Assembly: GCF_947632075.1 (NCBI RefSeq)
Contig: NZ_CANRNX010000004.1
Span: forward strand, 1-64,000
Reading direction: 5' to 3'
From: an uncultured Flavobacterium sp.
Lineage (GTDB): Bacteria > Bacteroidota > Bacteroidia > Flavobacteriales > Flavobacteriaceae
Length of the DNA: 64,000 nucleotides
Shown here: positions 58,227 to 64,000 of the stretch, piece by piece
Position numbering within the stretch: the first letter of the stretch is position 1
Layout: every line of letters starts with the position of its first letter
Program-made: the position numbers and the translations under genes
The notes under the pieces: model-generated
What the model saw: the letters and a program-made list of their open reading frames with translations, nothing else
Databases searched by the model: none
What the model was told of the DNA's origin: nothing

Positions 58227-59228
58227 ATGACAGAAGGGAATTTCGTAGATTACGTTAAAATATATGTAGCGTCTGGTAAAGGTGGTAAAGGCTCTACACA
58301 CTTACACCGTGAGAAATTTATTGACAAAGGAGGTCCAGATGGTGGAGATGGTGGTCGTGGAGGTCACGTGTATTTAGAGGGTAACGAAAGTTTATGGACG
58401 TTACATCACTTAAAATTTGCACGCCATATTAAAGCCGGTCACGGTGGTGATGGTGCAAGTGCGCGTAGTACTGGTGCAGATGGTGAAGATAAAATTATTG
58501 AAGTTCCATTAGGTACTGTTGTAAAAGATAAAGAAACTGGAGAAGTTTTATTTGAAATCACAGAACATGGTGAGAAAAGAATTCTTGCTAAAGGTGGTAA
58601 AGGAGGTTTAGGAAACTGGCATTTTAGAAGTTCTACAAATCAAACACCACGTTATTCGCAACCTGGAATTCCAGGTGAAGAATTGGATGTAATTTTAGAA
58701 TTGAAAGTACTTGCAGATGTTGGTTTAGTAGGATTTCCTAACGCAGGAAAGTCTACATTGCTTTCTGTTTTAACTTCTGCAAAACCAAAAATTGGAGACT
58801 ATCCGTTTACTACATTAAAACCAAATTTAGGAATTGTAGCTTATCGTGATTTTAAATCGTTTGTAATTGCTGATATTCCTGGTATTATCGAAGGTGCTGC
58901 AGAAGGAAAAGGATTAGGACATTATTTCCTACGCCATATTGAACGTAACTCAACTTTATTATTTTTAATTCCGGCCGATGCTCCAGATATTAAAAAAGAA
59001 TATGAAATTTTGATTGGGGAATTAAGTCAATACAATCCTGAAATGTTAGATAAAGATCGTTTAATTGCTATTTCAAAATCTGACATGTTAGATGATGAAC
59101 TTAAAGCAGAAATGAGCGTTCAGTTAGATAAAGATTTTGATGGTGTACCTTATATGTTTATTTCATCGGTTGCACAACAAGGATTAACTGAGTTGAAAGA
59201 CAAACTTTGGTTAATGCTTAACAAATAG
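58227..59228 (+). CDS. obgE: GTPase Obg/CgtA
   Basis: Obg Gly-rich domain [27 protein letters not shown]1 [38 protein letters not shown]. Confidence 0.97.
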   Translation: MTEGNFVDYVKIYVASGKGGKGSTHLHREKFIDKGGPDGGDGGRGGHVYLEGNESLWTLHHLKFARHIKAGHGGDGASARSTGADGEDKIIEVPLGTVVKDKETGEVLFEITEHGEKRILAKGGKGGLGNWHFRSSTNQTPRYSQPGIPGEELDVILELKVLADVGLVGFPNAGKSTLLSVLTSAKPKIGDYPFTTLKPNLGIVAYRDFKSFVIADIPGIIEGAAEGKGLGHYFLRHIERNSTLLFLIPADAPDIKKEYEILIGELSQYNPEMLDKDRLIAISKSDMLDDELKAEMSVQLDKDFDGVPYMFISSVAQQGLTELKDKLWLMLNK

Positions 59229-59234
59229 TTTATG

Positions 59235-59265
59235 AAAATCTCTTCTTTTGAAGAGATTTTTTTTA
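59235..59265 (+). terminator. Rho-independent terminator of obgE
   Basis: aaaatctcttc ttttgaagagattttttttat. Confidence 0.75.
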
Positions 59266-59301
59266 TTTTTAATAGTGAAAAAGAAATTTATTTAAAACGC
59301 T

Positions 59302-60579
59302 ATGAAAAAAATTAAACTATTGTTTTTGTTGCTGTTGTTTCCTTTAGCAATTAATGCACAAATAATTAAAGCCGAGACTGCTTATTACAGTGATCCAAGA
59401 ATTGAAATTGATACATTGCACTTTTATTCAGGTAAACCTCAAGTTTTTTTAATACAAATTAAAGATCCTTCAGATTATTTAGATTCGAGTGAACTTGTTG
59501 AGAGAAATGAACTTAGAAGAAATTTTGATTCCTCAGATTTCGAATTTAATTTTATTACTAAACACAGTTTTCTTCGTTTTGAAAATGGTCAATTTATTGA
59601 TGTTAGTGACCCAAATAATACTTACGGTGCTGTTGTTTTCTGGACAGGAAACTCATCAGATAAAGTAAAACTACAAGAAGGTGTAAGATTAGCAACTGAA
59701 TTTGTTTCAGCTCAACTAAATCTTAATAAAAAGTCTTCTTACATCGTAAATTCTGAATTCTACAAAAAAGAGATTGCTCAACTTTCTAAAAAAGATGATT
59801 TCACAAAAGATTCAGAAAAAGTGATGAATCTATTTCTGGAAAAATATTCAGTTCCAGAGGTTTGTACTATCAACGATCAAAATATTTTTAATCGAAATTC
59901 CGACAAAGTAAAAACACTTACTGGTTTCCTTGTTAATTCAAAAGGAAAAAAAATTAAACATGAAGAGTTTTCATTCAACGAAAAAGGTCATCCAACAAGA
60001 ATTATTCGATTTGATGACGACGGCAAAACAGTTTATTATACTACAACGTTTAATTACGAAAATGGAATTCTAAAATCTATTACAAAAAATGATCGAGTTG
60101 ACCACATAAAATACAATAATAATCAACTTTTTTATACTTCTGATTTGGGTGGCGGAAACGAAACTACAATATTTGAATTGAATGATGGAGCGTTATTGAT
60201 GAAACGAATTTTAATTATGAATAACGATGAAGGCCAAGAAGAACGAAATTTTATTGTAGAACAACGCATCGAGAACGATTGTATTCACTATTATATAAAC
60301 AACGAACTTTGGACAATTGATTGTTCTTCAGAAATCGGAAAATTTCCATATACTCATAAATATACTTCATTTCAAAACGGTGAAGTTCTCCAAACAATTG
60401 ATTATAAAGTAAACAAAATAGATAATTCTAAATTTCAAATACAATCAAAAAGTTCAGAATCTAATTCAAACGGCACAACTACAATTCTTTTAAATGATCA
60501 TGGTTTAGTAGAATCTTTGACTTATAAAGAAGGAAATGAAACAGAAAAATATCAAATCGAATATTCATATTATGAATAG
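59302..60579 (+). CDS. Exported hypothetical protein
   Basis: Signal peptide MKKIKLLFLLLLFPLAINAQ; 425 aa; YD/MORN-like HEEFSFNEKGHPTRIIRFDDDGKTVYYTTTFNYENG region. Confidence 0.6.
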   Translation: MKKIKLLFLLLLFPLAINAQIIKAETAYYSDPRIEIDTLHFYSGKPQVFLIQIKDPSDYLDSSELVERNELRRNFDSSDFEFNFITKHSFLRFENGQFIDVSDPNNTYGAVVFWTGNSSDKVKLQEGVRLATEFVSAQLNLNKKSSYIVNSEFYKKEIAQLSKKDDFTKDSEKVMNLFLEKYSVPEVCTINDQNIFNRNSDKVKTLTGFLVNSKGKKIKHEEFSFNEKGHPTRIIRFDDDGKTVYYTTTFNYENGILKSITKNDRVDHIKYNNNQLFYTSDLGGGNETTIFELNDGALLMKRILIMNNDEGQEERNFIVEQRIENDCIHYYINNELWTIDCSSEIGKFPYTHKYTSFQNGEVLQTIDYKVNKIDNSKFQIQSKSSESNSNGTTTILLNDHGLVESLTYKEGNETEKYQIEYSYYE

Positions 60580-60717
60580 TTTTGAGATATTTTAAAAAAT
60601 ATATGTTTTTATACACTAAAAATATAAATAGAAGTTAAAAAACAGGTTTCTGTTATATATAATTCGTTTTTTTTATAAAATCGATTATCTTCGCAAGAGA
60701 AATCATTTAATATAAAT

Positions 60718-62874
60718 ATGAAAAAATTAGTTCTAATCTTCACAATGGCTTTAATGGCATTACCATTAAAAGTAAAAGCTGATGAAGGTATGTGGTTTTT
60801 AATGTTCATTGAACGTTTAAATCACCGCGATATGCAAAAAATGGGTCTTCAGTTAACTGCTGAAGAAATTTACAGCATCAATAACCATTCATTAAAAGAT
60901 GCAATTGTTCAATTTGATGGAGGTTGTACAGCTGAAATTATTTCTAATCAAGGATTGGTTTTAACAAACCACCACTGTGGATATGATAAAATTGCTGAGT
61001 TATCAACTCCAGAAGATGATATTTTAACTAACGGATTTTGGGCTAAAAACAAAACTGAAGAACGTGCTCCAAAAGAAATCTCTGTTCGTTTCTTCGTTCG
61101 TATGGATGATGTTACTAAACGTATTTTAGGAGTTACAAACCCAAACATGACAGAAGCTGAGCGCGAAAAAGCGATCAAAGCTGAAATTGCTAAAATTGAA
61201 GAAGAAAATAATGAAGGCGGAAAATATACTGTTTCAGTTCGTTCTTTTTTCCAAGGAAATGAATATTACTATTTCGTTTATCAAGATTTTGAAGATGTTC
61301 GTTTAGTAGGAACACCTCCAAATGCAATTGGTAAATTCGGTGGAGATACTGATAACTGGGAATGGCCACGTCATACAGGAGACTTCTCGTTATTCCGTGT
61401 TTACACTGATAATGATGGTAACCCAGCTCCTTACTCACCAGAAAATATTCCAATGAAACCTAAGCATCATTTACCAGTTTCTATGGCGGGTATTGATGAA
61501 GGTGATTTTTCAATGATTTTAGGATATCCTGGTCGTACCAACCGTTGGATGCCAGCTCAAGGAATCTCTCAAAATGTTTATTTTGCTTATCCTGCTTGGG
61601 TTGAAGGTTCAAGACTTGGAATGGATGTAATGAAAAAGCACATGGATCAGAATGATCAAGTACGTTTAAATTACGCAAGTAAATATGCAAGTGTTGCTAA
61701 CTATTGGAAAAACCGTCAAGGTATGATTGATGCTTTAAAAGAGCACAAAACTGTAGATAAGAAAACTAAAGAAGAAAAAGATTTCAATAAGTGGGCAAAT
61801 AAAAAAGCAAATAAAGCGACTTACGGTGATGTAATTGAAAATATTAATAAATATTATGCAGCAACAAACGAAAAAGCACGTCATGATAATTATTTAATGT
61901 TAGCTCTAGTCCGTACATCAGATATGGGAGCTTTACCATACAGCTTTGGAAATGCATTCTTACAATATGCTGAAGCTGATGCAGAAACGAAAGCTCAAAT
62001 GAAACCTGTATTAGAAAATGCAATTAAGGAATCATACGCTACTATTTACATGCCTTTAGAAGAAGAAATGTTAGCAAGACAATTAAATTTATATGCTACA
62101 AAATCTACAGGTTATGATATTGCACCTTATGTAAAAGAAGTTGGTTCAAAATCAAATAACGATTTTACAGCTTACATTAATAATGCTTTTGCAAATAGTA
62201 TTTTCTCTTCAGAACAAAAAGCTTTAGCTTATTTAGAAAATCCAAATGCAGAATTAGTAAGCAACGACGAATTGTTTAAGTTATCATCTGACTTAGTAAG
62301 ACAATACAATACTGTTCCTGAAAATATTAAAGCGTTACAAAACGATTATCAAAAATCTTATCGTTTATTAGTTGACGGATTAAGAAAAGCAAATCCAGAT
62401 AAAAAATATTATCCAGATGCCAACTCAACGTTACGTTTAACTTATGGTACAGTTCGTGATTTACCAAGAGGAAACAAAGTTAACGATGCAAAAGAAAACT
62501 GGTACACAACTTTAGAAGGAACTATTGCTAAACATAAAGCAGGTGACGAAGAGTTCGAAAATCCACAACGTTTAATTGATTTATACAACGCTAAAGATTA
62601 CGGACCTTATGCTGATAAAGACGGAACTTTACACGTAAACTTCTTAACAGATCATGATATTACAGGTGGTAACTCTGGTTCTCCAGTTTTAAACGGAAAA
62701 GGTGAATTAATTGGTTTAGCTTTCGACGGAAACATTGAAGCTATGGCTGGTGACGTAATCTTTGATCCAGAATTACAACGTACAATTAACGTTGATATTC
62801 GTTACGTATTATTCATTATCGATAAATACGCAGGTGCAACAAACTTAATTGAAGAAATGACTATTGTGAAGTAA
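60718..62874 (+). CDS. S46-family dipeptidyl-peptidase (DPP7/DPP11 family)
   Basis: Signal peptide; TNHHCGYDKIAEL, GGDTDNWEWPRHTGDFSLFRVY, ITGGNSGSPVLNGKGELIGLAFDGN. Confidence 0.95.
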   Translation: MKKLVLIFTMALMALPLKVKADEGMWFLMFIERLNHRDMQKMGLQLTAEEIYSINNHSLKDAIVQFDGGCTAEIISNQGLVLTNHHCGYDKIAELSTPEDDILTNGFWAKNKTEERAPKEISVRFFVRMDDVTKRILGVTNPNMTEAEREKAIKAEIAKIEEENNEGGKYTVSVRSFFQGNEYYYFVYQDFEDVRLVGTPPNAIGKFGGDTDNWEWPRHTGDFSLFRVYTDNDGNPAPYSPENIPMKPKHHLPVSMAGIDEGDFSMILGYPGRTNRWMPAQGISQNVYFAYPAWVEGSRLGMDVMKKHMDQNDQVRLNYASKYASVANYWKNRQGMIDALKEHKTVDKKTKEEKDFNKWANKKANKATYGDVIENINKYYAATNEKARHDNYLMLALVRTSDMGALPYSFGNAFLQYAEADAETKAQMKPVLENAIKESYATIYMPLEEEMLARQLNLYATKSTGYDIAPYVKEVGSKSNNDFTAYINNAFANSIFSSEQKALAYLENPNAELVSNDELFKLSSDLVRQYNTVPENIKALQNDYQKSYRLLVDGLRKANPDKKYYPDANSTLRLTYGTVRDLPRGNKVNDAKENWYTTLEGTIAKHKAGDEEFENPQRLIDLYNAKDYGPYADKDGTLHVNFLTDHDITGGNSGSPVLNGKGELIGLAFDGNIEAMAGDVIFDPELQRTINVDIRYVLFIIDKYAGATNLIEEMTIVK

Positions 62875-62895
62875 TTCATTTTATAAATAAATTTT

Positions 62896-62932
62896 AAAAA
62901 CCGTTTCAGTTTATCCTGAAGCGGTTTTTTAT
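62896..62932 (+). terminator. Rho-independent terminator
   Basis: aaaaaccgtttcag tttatc ctgaagcggtttttt. Confidence 0.8.
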
Positions 62933-62957
62933 GCGTTTATTTTCGTAAATTTAGTCT

Positions 62958-63956
62958 ATGAAAAAAATCTATTGCCTTTTAACTCTATTGATATTTTTAA
63001 GTTGTTCAAAGAAAGAAAATGACATTCAAACATCATTCTATTATTGGAAAACCAATTTTAATGTAGATGCGTCTGAAGTCGATTTCTTACAGCAAAACGA
63101 TATCAATAAAATGTACGTTCGGTATTTTGATGTGGTTTTAAAAGGTGGAATTCCAATTCCAAATTCAGCAATAACTTTCGATTCAATTCCTAACAATCTT
63201 CAAATCACACCAGTTGTTTACATTAAGAATGAAGTAGTTTTAAAACCCAATTTAAATGTAAAAGAATTGGCATCTCAAATGGTAAATTACATAGGGCAAA
63301 TTAATGAAGCTAATCACATTAGTATAAATGAAATTCAGCTTGATTGCGATTGGAGCTTAAACAGCAAGAATCATTTTTTTGCTTTAGTTGACGAAATAAA
63401 AAAGCAAACCAAATTAAAAATGAGTGCAACCATTCGATTGCATCAAGTTAAATATTTTGAAAAAACAGGAGTTCCAAATGTAGATGAAGGTGTTTTGATG
63501 TATTACAATATGGGAATAATTTCTGCCGATTCGTTAAATTCAATTTATGATCGCGAAGTTGCTCTGAAATATATTAATACATTAAATCGTTATCCGTTGA
63601 AATTAAACATCGCGTTGCCCGTGTACTCTTGGCTGGTTCATACCCGAAATAAAAGGCCGATAAACTTAATAAGTCGAATAAGAACAGAGCAATTAGATAC
63701 CATTTCAAATTTCAAAAAGATTGATAACAACCGTTATTTAGTTTTAGAACCAACTTCACGATTTGGAACCTACTTTAAGAAAAACGATTTACTTAAAATT
63801 GAACACACAACTGCAGAACAAGTTCAAGAAATGATTTCAGATTTGAGTAAGAACATGAATGAAAAACCAAACGATATTATTTTCTACGATTTCGATAAAA
63901 CCAATACCAACAACTATGAAAATGAATTTTTTAAAAAAATGCTTCGTAGCTTTTAG
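62958..63956 (+). CDS. Lipoprotein with TIM-barrel-like (DUF3142/glycoside-hydrolase-like) fold, hypothetical
   Basis: Lipobox LLIFLSCSKK; NEIQLDCDWSLNSKNHFFALVDEIKK; LMYYNMG; LNIALPVYSW. Confidence 0.55.
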   Translation: MKKIYCLLTLLIFLSCSKKENDIQTSFYYWKTNFNVDASEVDFLQQNDINKMYVRYFDVVLKGGIPIPNSAITFDSIPNNLQITPVVYIKNEVVLKPNLNVKELASQMVNYIGQINEANHISINEIQLDCDWSLNSKNHFFALVDEIKKQTKLKMSATIRLHQVKYFEKTGVPNVDEGVLMYYNMGIISADSLNSIYDREVALKYINTLNRYPLKLNIALPVYSWLVHTRNKRPINLISRIRTEQLDTISNFKKIDNNRYLVLEPTSRFGTYFKKNDLLKIEHTTAEQVQEMISDLSKNMNEKPNDIIFYDFDKTNTNNYENEFFKKMLRSF

Positions 63957-64000
63957 TGCAACTGCCATTTTTGGTTACGGAATCTACGCTTACGGCTGTG
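63922..64000 (+). CDS. Start of an exported protein gene, truncated by the window end
   Basis: ATG 63922 reads MNFLKKCFVAFSATAIFGYGIYAYGC with no stop; signal-peptide-like; overlaps the previous ORF in another frame. Confidence 0.55.
   Translation, partial: MNFLKKCFVAFSATAIFGYGIYAYGC

Noticed and set aside
60609-61690. Minus-strand ORFs at 60609..60809, 60948..61178, 61190..61453, 61481..61690
   Set aside because: Antisense to the S46 peptidase gene or its leader; no domain features.

Overview
This 64 kb window is an AT-rich chromosomal segment of a Bacteroidota (Flavobacteriaceae-type) bacterium. The lineage call rests on T9SS sorting domains, a PorP/SprF-type protein, SusC/SusD, an S46 peptidase and TAnnTTTG -7 promoter elements. 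Most of it is ordinary chromosome: gcvP, rsmI, tdk, an SSADH-like ALDH, glsA, pepA, an M3 peptidase, purE, purK, hpt, adk, a CNNM/CorC-like protein and obgE. The accessory or unusual content is: (1) a two-gene AAA ATPase + HNH nuclease module (Septu/PtuAB-like) between purK and purE on the same strand, whose HNH protein lacks the usual paired cysteines; (2) a 10.5 kb same-strand cluster for an apparent multi-component T9SS-dependent surface structure, whose first gene has an in-frame TAA where its paralogue has Tyr; (3) a 2876-aa T9SS adhesin with FN3/MAM-like modules and a tandem Ig-like array in which two module types alternate; (4) a SusC/SusD pair divergent from an exported calcineurin-like phosphoesterase; (5) a GC-rich REP/MITE-like intergenic element after pepA. 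No tRNA, rRNA, CRISPR array, transposase, integrase or phage module was recognised. All family calls come from reading motifs by eye, with no database search.
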